Assembly: GCA_001312325.1 (NCBI GenBank)
Contig: BBDJ01000005.1
Location: 1-64,000, forward strand
Source: Lysinibacillus pakistanensis
Lineage (GTDB): Bacteria > Bacillota > Bacilli > Bacillales_A > Planococcaceae
Reading direction: 5' to 3'
Length of the DNA stretch: 64,000 bases
Shown piece after piece: positions 31,272-41,700 of the stretch. The position numbers and the translations under genes are program-made. Under the pieces are notes generated by a model. That model had not been told where the DNA came from and did no database searches. It worked only from the letters and a program-made list of their open reading frames with translations. The stretch's first letter is position 1, and each line of letters starts with the position of its first letter.

Positions 31272-31326
31272 CAAAGTTAAGTTCTTTAACAGGGGATTTA
31301 GTGCAAACGTATACATAACTAAACCG

Positions 31327-31359
31327 AATAACATTCCCAACGACGGTTTGGGAATGTTA
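31327..31359 (+). terminator. intrinsic terminator
   Basis: A perfect 13-bp stem, ATAACATTCCCAA with TTGGGAATGTTAT. Confidence 0.75.
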
Positions 31360-31424
31360 TAAGGATGACTTTTGAAACTTTTATAATTGAAATATAGTAA
31401 TTACTTATTGTAGGGAGGGGGTTA

Positions 31425-31973
31425 TTGTTTTTATTTATTATTTTTTTATTTAGTTTAGGTGCGTTATTAGTTATAGGCAGTGCGATTTTTTTTATTCTTA
31501 TGTATAGAATGAGAGAAATTAAGTTTTGGCCGACTATTAAAATGCTGAGCGGTTTTCTAATGGGACTCCTAATTTTATGGATGACTGTTCCAAGTTTAAA
31601 ATATGTAATAACGAAAGACTTCGATGTTGTTAATGGTAAATGCACGATAGAAATATCTACATCTGGTCGTTCTGCTGATTCGACTTTCAATATGCTTAAT
31701 ACAGACGAACAATTTACTTTCAATGAGATTCCTGAACTTGATGCTTATGGCAAATCAATTCCTTATTACTGTGAGGTTACGGTGACCAAAGACCGTATGT
31801 GGGCAATGGATTATAAAGTTTACGATTTAAAGACAGGAAAGCTTATGGATTCACACACATATGTATATTTATTCTTTGAAAAAAATATAAAGAATAAATA
31901 TACATATGTAGCTGAAAGAATGTTCCCAAACGCAAGCTTGGAAACACACCAAAAGCCCACGAAATGTTGTTAA
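31425..31973 (+). CDS. membrane protein with extracytoplasmic domain, unknown
   Basis: A 182-residue protein with two N-terminal hydrophobic helices (residues 1-27 and about 40-58) and a soluble C-terminal domain with Cys in GKCTIEIS and YYCEVTV that may form a disulfide. The start is TTG 31425 with AGGGAGGGG upstream. It ends KPTKCC. The frame is intact. No family recognised. Confidence 0.6.
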   Translation: MFLFIIFLFSLGALLVIGSAIFFILMYRMREIKFWPTIKMLSGFLMGLLILWMTVPSLKYVITKDFDVVNGKCTIEISTSGRSADSTFNMLNTDEQFTFNEIPELDAYGKSIPYYCEVTVTKDRMWAMDYKVYDLKTGKLMDSHTYVYLFFEKNIKNKYTYVAERMFPNASLETHQKPTKCC

Positions 31974-32020
31974 ATTAATATTTTCGTGGCTTTTCTTATG
32001 AACATTGTTTCTACGTCTTT

Positions 32021-32215
32021 TTATACAGGTAGCGTAAACGGTTGAAGTAGCAGTATTTTTACTTGTTTGGTTTGTTCTTCACTTTGCATAAAATCGTGTA
32101 TATTTCTTAACGTTGTAAATCCGCATAAATATGAATTTTCATCTGTCCGTAAAAATAAAGTGCTTTGATAGACCTCAAGTGAAAGTAAAACATACACAAA
32201 CGACGAAAAGAATAT
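32021..32215 (-). pseudogene. C-terminal remnant of an unidentified protein
   Basis: An open minus-strand frame of about 60 codons without a start reads YQSTLFLRTDENSYLCGF, TLRNIHDFMQSEEQ and ends KILLLQPFTLPV. The DNA for the LFLRTDENS part is repeated at 35314-35340, beside the IS3 element, so it is part of a duplicated sequence. Confidence 0.4.
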
Positions 32216-32302
32216 GAAATTGAAGTAATTTTAGAAATTGCATAAATTTTTATACAGTTTCCTCTTTACTTTTAAATAATTATTTTGTAAGATAAAGCCA
32301 AC

Positions 32303-32329
32303 TTCAAAAGTGGCCAGACCACTTTTGAA
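32303..32329 (+). promoter_or_regulatory. candidate FadR/GntR operator
   Basis: A perfect 11-bp inverted repeat (TTCAAAAGTGG with CCACTTTTGAA) centred on TGGCCAGACCA, one base from the FadR-type site TGGTCNGACCA, lies about 190 nt before a FadR-like GntR gene. Autoregulation is inferred. Confidence 0.5.
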
Positions 32330-32515
32330 TTCATTCAGTAAGTGACGCCATCATCTGAAGGTGGTGGATTTTGTTTCTTTTTAGTAGGTTTCTAAACACC
32401 TACTGAATGAAGATAAAGCCTTTGGATGCATTGTTTATCTGCGCGAAAGGAAAGCGACAGTAATAATTATTCCAAGGCGAATAGATTGACCGAGGAGTTG
32501 ATCGTATGGATAAAA

Positions 32516-33143
32516 AAAACCAAACAAAAGAAAGTGTTTTTAGATATCGTCCAACAATTACGACAACTTATTAAAATAGAAAAAATACAGGCTGGTGAAA
32601 AGTACCCTTCCGAAAGAGTCCTTTCAGAACGTCTAGGTGTCGGGCGATCCTCTGTGAGAGAGGCATTGCGAAGTTTAGAGTTATTAGGTCTTATTGAAAC
32701 GAGACATGGGGAAGGTACGTTTCTAGCTTCTACAAAAGCATCAGCTCGTAGAAATATTGTCGATGTTTATATTAGAAGATGAAAAATCAAAAAGGATGTC
32801 GAATTAACGCGACAAATTCATGAAAAGGAGCCATTCGCGTTATAAGTTGTACAGAGACTCTGCGAACACTACCAGTGTGGGGCAGTTTTTTTGTAAAGCT
32901 AGAGATAGAAAGTCCGATTAATTGTCGGGATGTTTTACGAGAAATAATCATCACGTCAGGAAATCGTCTTTCACTAAAAGTCTGGTTTCAGTTAGCAGTT
33001 GATGCCGGTGACCGTTTAAATCAAACTCAACAGAAGAAGAAACATTAATCATTCAAACTATGTTGAAATCGATGCAGCTTGGCTATGAAAAAGAAGCATT
33101 AAAAGCTTACGAACAGTGGATGAATGCTGAACAAGGCATTTAG
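32516..33143 (+). CDS. FadR-type GntR regulator upstream of accDA, frameshifted
   Basis: GntR-family regulator of the FadR subgroup, about 208 residues. The winged helix is read as AGEKYPSERVLSERLGVGRS, SSVREALRSLELLGLIETRH and GEGTFLAS. The C-terminal helical effector domain (DVELTRQIHEKEAIRVISC, then LKSMQLGYEKEALKAYEQW) is spread over several frames after about 32760. ATG 32516 follows GAGGAG. It stops 20 nt before accD, so it probably controls fatty acid synthesis in response to a fatty-acid-related ligand, which is inference from position and subgroup. Confidence 0.72.
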
Positions 33144-33163
33144 ACATCAAAGGGGGAGTAAAC

Positions 33164-34013
33164 ATGGTAATACGTAGCTTATTTAGTAAAAAGAAAGAGG
33201 ACGGACAGGAAAAGGGATTTCCAGAAGGACTTATGACAAAATGTCCAGAATGCCGTCACATTCAGTTAACAAAGGAATTAGAAAAAAATCATAAAGTGTG
33301 TACAAAATGCGACCATCATTTCAAAATGACTGCACAGGAGCGCGTAGCATATCTCTTAGATGAAGGTTCATTTGTTTCAATGGATGATCATTTACAAACA
33401 AGTAATCCACTTAATTTCCCTGATTATGTAGAAAAAGTTTCAGTGGCTAAACAACAAACGGGATTAAGCGAAGCTGTACTGACTGGGGTAGGTACTCTTG
33501 ATGGAGAAGAAATTGTTGTAGCCATTATGGATTCTCATTTCCGTATGGGCTCAATGGGCTCCGTTGTAGGAGAAAAAAATCACACGTGCCGTTGAAAAAG
33601 CTATTGAATTACGTGTACCGGTTATTATCTTTGCTGCTAGTGGTGGAGCGCGCATGCAAGAAGGTATTCTATCATTAATGCAAATGGTAAAAACGAGTGT
33701 GGCATTAAAACGTCATAGTGAAGAAGGACTATTATTTATTTCAATCATGACGCACCCTACATACGGTGGCGTTTCAGCAAGCTTTGCTTCTGTTGGAGAT
33801 ATTAATATTGCAGAACCGCAAGCATTGATTGGCTTTGCTGGTCGCCGTGTAATCGAAGAAACATTAAGAGAAAAATTACCAAATGATTTCCAAAAGTCAG
33901 AGTTTTTACTAGCGCATGGTCAGCTTGATGCAGTTTTCCATCGGAAGGATTTACGAAACCAAGTAGCAATGCTTGTAAAAATGCATACAAAAGGCGGTGT
34001 GCAACATGTCTAA
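33164..34013 (+). CDS. accD: acetyl-CoA carboxylase carboxyltransferase subunit beta
   Basis: Beta half of the carboxyltransferase that makes malonyl-CoA. The N-terminal zinc ribbon is CPEC (near residue 27) and CTKC. The crotonase-like core holds [31 protein letters not shown] and [13 protein letters not shown]. About 282 residues. ATG 33164 follows AAAGGGGGAG. One break: the A run 33573-33579 has seven where the frame needs six. It overlaps accA by 8 nt. The gene is normally essential, so the break is most likely a sequence error. Confidence 0.95.
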
Positions 34014-34963
34014 AAATTTAGCTTTTGAAGAACCAGTAGTACAATTACGAGAAAAAAATTGATGAATTAAAAACGATTGCTACAGAGGCAAATGTAGACA
34101 TGACAGGCGAAATCGAAAAGCTTGAAACACGTCTAACACAGCTAGAACAATCTATTTATGCCAATATGAAGCCATGGGATCGTGTACAGGTTGCTAGACA
34201 TCCAGAACGACCAACAACTTTACAATATATAGAAGCTATGTGTGAAAACTTTATTGAGTTACACGGAGATCGTACATTTGGTGATGATGCAGCTATTCTT
34301 GGAGGAATTGCTCTCTTTGAAGGACAGCCCGTAACAATTGTTGGACATCAGCGCGGAAAATCAACTAAAGAAAATATTCGACGAAATTTTGGTATGCCAC
34401 ACCCTGAAGGATATCGTAAGGCATTACGCTTAATGAAGCAAGCTGAGAAATTTAAGCGCCCAATTATTTGTTTTATTGATACAAAAGGAGCCTATCCGGG
34501 TAAGGCAGCCGAGGAACGCGGCCCAAGTGAAGCCATTGCTAGAACTCTCTCTGAAATGGCGATTCTAACAGTTCCAGTTATTAGTATTGTTATTGGGGAA
34601 GGCGGAAGTGGGGGTGCCATTGCATTAGGGGTAGCTAATCGCGTCTTTATGTTAGAGAACTCAACGTATTCGGTTATCTCGCCTGAAGGGGCTGCATCGA
34701 TCTTATGGCGAGATGGTAGCCTAGGGAAGCAAGCTGCAGAAGCAATGCGGATAACAGCAACTGACTTAAAAGAGCTTGACGTTATTGATGGAATAATCCC
34801 TGAAATAACTGGTGGAGCACACCGCAATGTTGCGAAGCAAGCATTTTATATAAAAGAATGTATAAACGTCACACTAAAAGCATTGAATTTCCTAAATGGC
34901 GAACAATTAATTGAAGATCGCTATGAGAAATTCAGAAAGATTGGACAATATACAGAAGTTTAA
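34006..34963 (+). CDS. accA: acetyl-CoA carboxylase carboxyltransferase subunit alpha
   Basis: Alpha half of the carboxyltransferase, about 318 residues. [64 protein letters not shown] and [13 protein letters not shown] are diagnostic. ATG 34006 lies inside the end of accD, so translation is coupled. The one break is the A run 34052-34058 (seven for six). In Bacillus the next genes are pfkA and pyk; here a terminator, a repeat and an IS3 element follow. Confidence 0.95.
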
Positions 34964-35080
34964 ATTCATTTTTAGGTTATTGGACATGTGAATTTGTTCG
35001 TAAAGAGATAAAAAAATGTTTCTTAAATAAATTAATATCCTAATGATGGAAGAAAAAAAGAGTTGTAGTTTGTAAAAAAA

Positions 35081-35130
35081 GATTGATCATTTATAATAAA
35101 GTTCGATTATTTGTAATATAGTTTGATAAA
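35081..35130. repeat. short dispersed repeat, copy 3 (diverged)
   Basis: GATTGATCATTTATAATAAA followed by GTTCGATTATTTGTAA matches the first 45 bp of copies 1 and 2 with several changes. Confidence 0.5.
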
Positions 35131-35150
35131 AATAACTTCGCATTTAAATA

Positions 35151-35194
35151 AAACCCACGCATTTTGATCAAACTTTTTCAAAATGCGTGGGTTT
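35151..35194 (+). terminator. intrinsic terminator of accDA
   Basis: A perfect 17-bp stem pairs 35151-35167 with 35178-35194, and a TTTCTTCT tail follows. Confidence 0.85.
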
Positions 35195-35416
35195 CTTCTA
35201 TTATAAAATCAACGATTGCAACAAACTTTTAATCAAACTTTATTCCAAACCAACACTTTTGTGTCTTATTAATTTGCTTTAAGTGACCATTTACACAGAG
35301 TAATTTAAACTTTATGAGTTTTCATCTGTCCATAAAAATATGAATGTAGAATGGAGTCATGGACACATCCTGGTTAAGTAAGTATTATTATAACCAAGAG
35401 AGGACGTGTCTGTTTT

Positions 35417-36557
35417 ATGAGTCAAAAACGATACAATCAAGAATTTAAACAAACTGTAGTAGATCTTTATCACTCTGGTACATCGGTCAGTCAACTGTCT
35501 AGCGAATATGGTGTTTCTGAAGTAACTATTTATAAATGGATTAAGTTACATTCTCCTATCGAAGGTGCAGAAGAATTAACTGCAGCGGAAGTTTCTTCGA
35601 TTCAAAAAGAAAATCTTCGGTTAAAGCAGGAGATTGAAATTTTAAAAAAAGGCTATGACCATATTCGCGAAAAAGTAACAGAACAAGAACTCATTGACCA
35701 TATTGAAAACGAAAGCGAACATTATCCTATTCAATTAATGTGTCGCGTTTTAAAGGTACCCAAAAGTACGTATTATCAGTCTTTCCACAAGAAACCTAGT
35801 GTCTATGAAGTTGAAAACAAAAAAAATTACGGAGCGTATTTGTGCCATTCACAAAAATAGTGATGGTCGATACGGTGCGCCGAAAATACATGCACAATTA
35901 CTCAAAGAAGGCGTGAAAGTTAGTATCAAACGCGTACAACGACTCATGAAAAAAGCTGGCATTCGCTCGAACATCACAAAAAAAGTACCGTCCGACGCCA
36001 ACACAAAAGCCCGTGGAAGAACGTGAAAACGTACTCGAACAAGATTTTCAAACAACGACGATTAATGAAAAATGGGTAGCTGATATTACGTATATCCATA
36101 CGATTCGTGATGGATGGTGCTACTTGGCGTCGGTTCTTGATTTACATTCGAAGAAAATTGTAGGGTATAAATTCGGTCGAAAAATGACCGTAGATCTGGT
36201 TGTTGAGGCATTGGATCACGCTGTACAAGCACAAAATCCAGCCTCAGGATTGATCATCCATACCGATTTAGGTACGCAATATACGAGTGAAACATTCCAA
36301 GAAAAACTAAAAAAAGCACGAAATGATTCCGTCGTTCAGCCGTAAGGGTTGCCCATACGATAACGCTTGTATCGAATCTTTTCATGCAACATTGAAAAAA
36401 AAGAAGAAGTCTATCGAACGCGCTATGAAAATTATGAAACAGCTAGAATTGCACTATTTCAATACATTGAAGGTTGGTACAATCGCAAACGAATTCACGG
36501 TGCTATAGCTTTTTAACGCCTGATGAATGCGAAAATATGTGTCGAGCTGTAGCGTAA
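35417..36557 (+). CDS. IS3-family transposase (OrfA-OrfB), frameshifted
   Basis: OrfA is a helix-turn-helix protein (MSQKRYNQEFKQTVVDLYHS, VSEVTIYKWIK) with a leucine-zipper-like helix (SIQKENLRLKQEIEILKK). OrfB has the HTH_21 region (RYGAPKIHAQLLKEG) and the DDE core: Asp in NEKWVADITYI, Asp in IIHTDLGTQYTS, Glu in DNACIESFHATLK, then GWYNRKRIHGAI. In this family an A-rich slippery site near 35644-35650 normally makes an OrfAB fusion. Further breaks at A runs near 35820, 35978 and 36400 look like sequence errors. It ends CRAVA. Confidence 0.85.
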
Positions 36558-36599
36558 AACTTTGGGGTTCAAGCAATCTTTCCCTTCATATTTTTGGGC

Positions 36600-36705
36600 G
36601 CAACCTCCATGGATTTCTCGCTCTACATCCCGTGTAGTCTGTCAAAGGCTCTTTTCACTTTGACTGGCTACACGGGATGTGGAACACTCCATAAATGGTG
36701 GTTGC
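36600..36705. other. large hairpin in the IS3 right-end region
   Basis: ACATCCCGTGTAG (36625-36637) pairs perfectly with CTACACGGGATGT (36668-36680), and the outer GCAACC/GGTTGC pair closes the structure. It lies between the transposase stop and the right end and may stop readthrough. Confidence 0.6.
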
Positions 36706-36762
36706 CACAAAACAAAAACTTAACTTTTGTGTGTCCGTAATCTTGACTTAGATCCAATAAAA

Positions 36763-36889
36763 TGTCTAAAAGTTCTTGTCTTCATAAAAAAAATAAAGTG
36801 TCTAAAAGTTCTTGTCCAAAGAATCAAAAATGCTTTAAAATCCTCGTGCAAAGAAGGTGGGTTTGTGGCAGTGTCTAAAAGTTCTTGTC
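36763..36889 (+). repeat. three direct repeats of TGTCTAAAAGTTCTTGTC
   Basis: Copies start at 36763, 36799 and 36872. Spacing is irregular (36 and 73 bp). The first two also share an upstream AATAAARTG stretch. They may be ends of related mobile elements or target sites. Confidence 0.75.
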
Positions 36890-36907
36890 CATATACAAAA
36901 AAAGTTT

Positions 36908-37668
<761 letters not shown>

Positions 37669-38158
37669 ATGGAAGATTTAATAGTAGAAAAAGCAATTCA
37701 AGATATTTATCCAGATGATTTTGCTTGGTGTTATGGATGTGGTCGACTGAATAATGATGGTCATCATCTTCGAACTGGTTGGCAAGGTGAAAAAAACTAT
37801 TACAATCTATACACCTGAATCAAAATACATGGGTATTCCTGGATTTATCTACGGTGGTTTAATCGCATCATTAATTGATTGCCATGGATCGGGATCAGCT
37901 GCCCTTGCTTTGCATCGCAAAAATGGACATGAAATTGGTGATGGAGCAGAGCCACCTCGATTTGTAACTGCTAACCTTAACGTAGAATTTCTAAAGCCAA
38001 CACCACAACATGTCCCATTAAAAGCTATTGGAACTGTTGAAGAAATTCATCCGAAAAGATGGAAGGTTGAAACTGAAGTTTACGCACAAGATACTCTATG
38101 TGCTCGAGGGACAGTTGTGCTTGTTGTAATGCCTAGTACTTTTCAAAAAAATGATTAA
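37669..38158 (+). CDS. PaaI-type hotdog thioesterase
   Basis: Acyl-CoA thioesterase-like protein with a hotdog fold, about 162 residues. It starts with a short helix and a Cys pair in FAWCYGCGRLN, then GIPGFIYGGLIASLIDCHGS, the helix of the fold with the conserved Gly-Gly and a likely catalytic Asp, and TANLNVEFLKPTP. ATG 37669 follows GGGGAGAGG. The single break is the A7 run near 37789-37795. A terminator follows. Substrate unknown. Confidence 0.8.
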
Positions 38159-38175
38159 CACTTCCTTTGTTCGTC

Positions 38176-38208
38176 AAACAAGTTAGCCTAATGAAGGGTA
38201 ACTTGTTT
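38176..38208 (+). terminator. intrinsic terminator
   Basis: A 10-bp stem, AAACAAGTTA with TAACTTGTTT, is followed by a T run. Confidence 0.75.
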
Positions 38209-38452
38209 TTTTTAAAGCCTATTATTTTTTTCAAATCTTCTGCTTTTTTTTATAAAAATAGACATGATTGTTAAAGTTAGCGCTATGCCAATTTAATTTT
38301 GGGCTGATTTTATTGTATTGCCTTCTTTTTTCTCTTGTTTTTCCAAACTAGTTTTAACTAATATGATATGGTACCCTGTATTGGAATTTTGCTAATTTAG
38401 TATAATTTTAAACACTTACTAAATGATCAATAAAATAGGAGTTATTCTAACA

Positions 38453-39393
38453 ATGATTGCAAGAGAAAAATTAGAAAATAACCAAGTTTTCCTATATGCA
38501 ATTGTTTCATTGCTAGCAGTAGTAGTATTATTTACACCTACTTTAGGAAAGCAGTTAGACGTTACAATTTCATTTGTAATTGCTATATTAATGTATAGCA
38601 TGTTTTCGCAAATCCCCTTTACATCTTTAAAAGAATCATTTTCTAACCGTCGTTTTATTTGGGCTCTACTAACTGTCAACTATATTGCTGTCCCTATTAT
38701 TGTATGGCTGTTAACAATGTTATTACCAGACCATCCACCTTTATTACTTGGTGTCTTATTTAGTATTACTTACACCAAGTATTTACGGCACTTGGACGTG
38801 GTAATGAAAAAGCTATGCTTATTTCTACCCCCATTCTCTTCATCACTCAAATGCTATTACTACCTTTGTATTTATGGTTATTCATTGGTGATGAAGCAGC
38901 TAATATTGTTGACCCACAGCCGTTCTTAGAGGCATTTTTGGAACTTATTATTATACCACTACTACTAGCTATTGCCCTCCAATTATTTGCAAAGAAATCA
39001 TCTGCTGGGGATAAATTAATTAATCTTTCTGCGTGGTTACCTGTTCCTTTTATGGCCTTAACTCTTTTTGTTGTTGTTTCATCTCAAATAGGAAAGTCTA
39101 CATCCATTGATTGGATTATAAGGGGCATTCCCATTTATATTGCCTTTATGATTATTATGCCGTTTATTTCTAAATTAATTGGGAAATGGTTCAAACTTGA
39201 TATTGAATCTGGTAGAGCATTAATTTTTAGTGGATCTACACGTAATTCACTTGTTGTTCTTCCCCTAGCCTTATCATTACCGAATCATTTAAATACATTG
39301 GTAGCCGCCATTATTGTCCCACAAACCATTGTTGAAATTATAGGGGAAATAATTTATATTCGTATAGTTCCGAGTCTAATTTTACGAAAATAA
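38453..39393 (+). CDS. BASS/ACR3-type transporter (arsenic-resistance-like), disrupted
   Basis: A membrane protein with eight or more helices of the bile acid:sodium symporter / arsenite permease superfamily, about 315 residues. FSQIPFTSLKESFSNRRFIW, PLYLWLFIGDEAANIV and SGSTRNSLVVLPLALSLPN match ACR3-like proteins. ATG 38453 has AGGAGTT upstream. Between about 38755 and 38800 the frame passes through three phases and a few codons before TALGRGNEKAML seem missing, so this break is not a simple homopolymer error. The substrate could be arsenite, bile acid or an organic anion. Confidence 0.7.
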
Positions 39394-39407
39394 AAATAAT
39401 ATTATCA

Positions 39408-39440
39408 AACGTGTTTGAAAAAACTTATTTCAAACACGTT
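39408..39440 (+). terminator. intrinsic terminator
   Basis: A perfect 13-bp stem, AACGTGTTTGAAA with TTTCAAACACGTT, is followed by CTTTTCGTTT. Confidence 0.8.
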
Positions 39441-39699
39441 CTTTTCGTTTATTTCACTGACAAGTACACGAATCAGGTTTTCAATTCCATACTTTTAAGT
39501 TGATTCCTCCCTCTTTATTTTTAGTTCTTCAATCAGCAACTCAAAATCTAGGAATCGTATTCTGGGTAACAAAATTCAATATTATTAATTCGATTATTAA
39601 CATTATTTAATTTTTAGTTTAAAAAAAATTAAATATTATTATTTATATTTTCAATTCCTTATTGTATAATCAAATAAACCAAAAGAAAGGAATCTCATT

Positions 39700-40065
39700 A
39701 TGGCTTATAAAGTAATTACAAATTGTCCTGTCTGTAGTCAAACATTGAAAATTACAAAGTTACAGTGTTCCCATTGCCACACTACGATCGAAAATGAGTT
39801 TGAATTATCTAAGCTGGCAACCTTGTCAAAGGATCAGCTTCATTTTGTGGAGGTATTTTTAACATGCAGAGGGAATATTAAAGATGTTGAAAAGGAACTA
39901 GGGATTTCGTATCCAACGGTTCGAGGTAAGCTAACTGATATTATTTCTTCCCTTGGCTATGTACAAAAGAAGAAAAATGAAGTAGATAAGAAAAAGGTTG
40001 TAACCATGTTGGAAAATGGTGAAATCACACCTGAAGAAGCCATTAAGCTTTTAAAAGAAGAATAA
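39700..40065 (+). CDS. DUF2089 protein with zinc ribbon and HTH
   Basis: A 121-residue predicted regulator. The N-terminal zinc ribbon is CPVC...CSHC (residues 9-29), followed by a helix-turn-helix (FLTCRGNIKDVEKELGISYP, TVRGKLTDII) and a C-terminal helix ITPEEAIKLLKEE like a SHOCT motif. ATG 39700 follows AAAGGAATC. The frame is intact. It ends 12 nt before the next gene, forming a three-gene unit. The family is thought to be DNA-binding; a target is not known. Confidence 0.8.
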   Translation: MAYKVITNCPVCSQTLKITKLQCSHCHTTIENEFELSKLATLSKDQLHFVEVFLTCRGNIKDVEKELGISYPTVRGKLTDIISSLGYVQKKKNEVDKKKVVTMLENGEITPEEAIKLLKEE

Positions 40066-40077
40066 GGAGGAATTATC

Positions 40078-40468
40078 ATGAAAGAGGAAATTACAAGAGT
40101 GTTAACAATGATTCAAGAAGGGAAAATTGATGCGGATAAAGGATCGGAACTCATTCAAGCATTACAAGAGAAAGAAGAAACAGGCAATAAGTCTTTTGAA
40201 AAAAACTACTAGCTATTTAGATAAAACATTAAAAATCCGTGTAGTCTCAGCAGACAATGATAACGTCACAGTCAATTTGCCTATTAAACTTGTTAAGGTA
40301 GTATTAATGGCTGGACATAGCATTGCAGCTAGTATTCCACAGTCGGAAAAATATGTGAAGGATATAGACATAAACCTTATTATAGAAGCAATTGAAAACG
40401 AATTAGATGGCCAAATTGTTGATATTAAATCGGCAAACGGGGATTCCGTTGCGGTCTTTATTGAGTAG
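40078..40468 (+). CDS. SHOCT-like / YvlB-type protein, frameshifted
   Basis: About 129 residues. The N-terminal helix (MKEEITRVLTMIQEGKIDAD, KGSELIQALQ) is a SHOCT-like element similar to the end of the upstream gene. The rest is a beta domain (LKIRVVSADNDNVTVNLPI and IVDIKSANGDSVAVFIE) seen in YvlB-type proteins. ATG 40078 follows AAGGAGG. The break is the A run near 40199-40206. It probably works with the DUF2089 protein; envelope stress is a guess from the family. Confidence 0.65.
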
Positions 40469-40476
40469 TGTTGCTT

Positions 40477-40759
40477 ATGATGCATGTAAAAGTAAAAGCA
40501 AAGGATATTCGGTTTACTATCCCAGTTCCATACGCTATTTTAAACATTGCTCTTTCTATTTTGTCTTCTAATTTTTTACAGCAGCATGTCAACAAATGGA
40601 CCAAAGAATACTCCGAAAGAAAAAAAATAAACCTTACCTTACCACAAATAGACAAAAAAAATGCTAATGCCTATTGTTAAGGAACTGAAAAATTATAAAG
40701 GTACCGTACTTGTAGATGTCAAAGCTAAGGACGGTACGAAGGTTAAGGTTAGACTTTAG
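40477..40759 (+). CDS. small protein of the DUF2089/SHOCT cluster
   Basis: About 93 residues. KVKAKDIRFTIPVPYAILNI starts the protein and VKELKNYKGTVLVDVKAKDG ends it, with a repeat-like similarity to the beta part of the preceding gene. ATG 40477 or 40480 is near the upstream stop without a good ribosome binding site, so translational coupling is likely. The break is the A run near 40654-40660. A terminator follows. Function unknown. Confidence 0.55.
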
Positions 40760-40830
40760 AATACTGGCTACTGACATTTTCAAGAAAATACCTAATTCCA
40801 CTAATAAAAAGCTGAAACAATATACAATAT

Positions 40831-40856
40831 ACCCCGTTCTAGATTTAGGACGGGGT
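40831..40856 (+). terminator. intrinsic terminator
   Basis: ACCCCGTTCTA pairs with TAGGACGGGGT (one wobble or mismatch). It is similar to the hairpin at 21113. Confidence 0.7.
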
Positions 40857-40988
40857 TAATGTTAGGTACCTCATTATTTAAATTCCCCTTCCCCTTTCAA
40901 TTAATTTTTTTAAATAGCAATTTCTCTGTCTTAAATAATAATGTGCTGTCTCACAGCCTTTTGGAGTAAAATCACAGGAAATTGAAAA

Positions 40989-41020
40989 GACAGAAACATT
41001 GATTTATCAATATTTCTGTC
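40989..41020. other. hairpin in an intergenic gap
   Basis: GACAGAAA pairs with TTTCTGTC, with an inner ATTGAT/ATCAAT helix. The gap 40760-41111 otherwise holds no gene. It may serve the convergent SCO gene. Confidence 0.45.
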
Positions 41021-41111
41021 ATTCCCCTTTTTATTCATTTTTGGATGAAAATTCTCTTTTGGGACAGCCCATCAGAAGTTATCCGTATCTTTAAATTGTA
41101 ATATAAACCAT

Positions 41112-41700
41112 TTATTTTGATAGAGCTTTTATGTCTGCCACAATTGTATCAACTGGTACATCTGTTGTGCCATCGTAATTTTTAACAACTGTACCGTCAG
41201 CATTGACTAGGTAGTAGCTTCCCATATGTATAACTTGGTCAGAATTTGGATCATTTTTTTACATGTGAATTAAACGATTTCATGGCAAACTGTTCAATAA
41301 ACTTTTGATCATAGCCAGTTAATAGCTGCCATTTGCTTTCATCTGGGACTGAGTATGTTTTTAAATAATTCGTTAAAACATCTGGTTTATCAACTTCTGG
41401 ATCAACGCTAAAAGCTACTATTTGATAGTCTTCTAAGCCTTTATCCTTTAGCGCTTTTTGGACATCTGTCATATTAAACGTCATTGGTGGACAAATGGAA
41501 TTACAGTTTGTAAAAATGAACATCGCCAGCCATGGCTTGCCTTTAAAATTCTCTAGATTCACCTTTTCATTGTGTTGATTTGTTACTGAAAAATCCTGTA
41601 CCTCTATATTCATTTCTGGTTCAAATTTATAGCTACCGCAAGCAGCCAAAATGCTACTTAATGCTAGTATCAATGCAAGCATTATACTTTTCTTTTTCAT
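41112..41700 (-). CDS. SCO1/SenC-family copper chaperone lipoprotein
   Basis: Thioredoxin-fold protein that helps assemble the CuA centre of cytochrome oxidase. The start, MKKKSIMLALILALS followed by the lipobox ILAAC, marks a lipoprotein. The metal-binding CxxxC is in NCNSICPP, and the conserved His is in VIHMGSYY near the C-terminus, reached only after restoring the frame at the T7 run near 41257-41263. About 195 residues. ATG 41700 is preferred to the upstream GTG at 41712, which is too close to AAGGGA. Confidence 0.85.

Larger units (their letters stand above)
35341..36755 (+). mobile_element. IS3-family insertion sequence, complete
   Basis: A 1415-bp element. Its ends are imperfect 28-bp inverted repeats, left TGAATGTAGAATGG... 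and right (reverse complement) TGGATCTAAGTCAA..., sharing the inner block GGACACA. It is flanked by the 3-bp direct repeat ATA (35338-35340 and 36756-36758). Removing the element and one ATA rebuilds CATAAAAATAAAATG, which closely matches the unoccupied copy at 32148 (CGTAAAAATAAAGTG). This sets both ends firmly. Confidence 0.85.

Noticed and set aside
32516..34963. Pseudogenisation of the fatty acid synthesis locus
   Set aside because: The only accD and accA breaks are A7 for A6; loss of both essential genes is not credible.
35644..35650. Reading every A-run break as programmed frameshifting
   Set aside because: Only the IS3 site has a family precedent; breaks in housekeeping genes have no stimulatory structure and all point to the same one-base gain.
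36763..36889. Possible CRISPR array from three copies of an 18-bp repeat
   Set aside because: Spacing is irregular, the repeat is not palindromic, there are only three copies and no cas gene is near.
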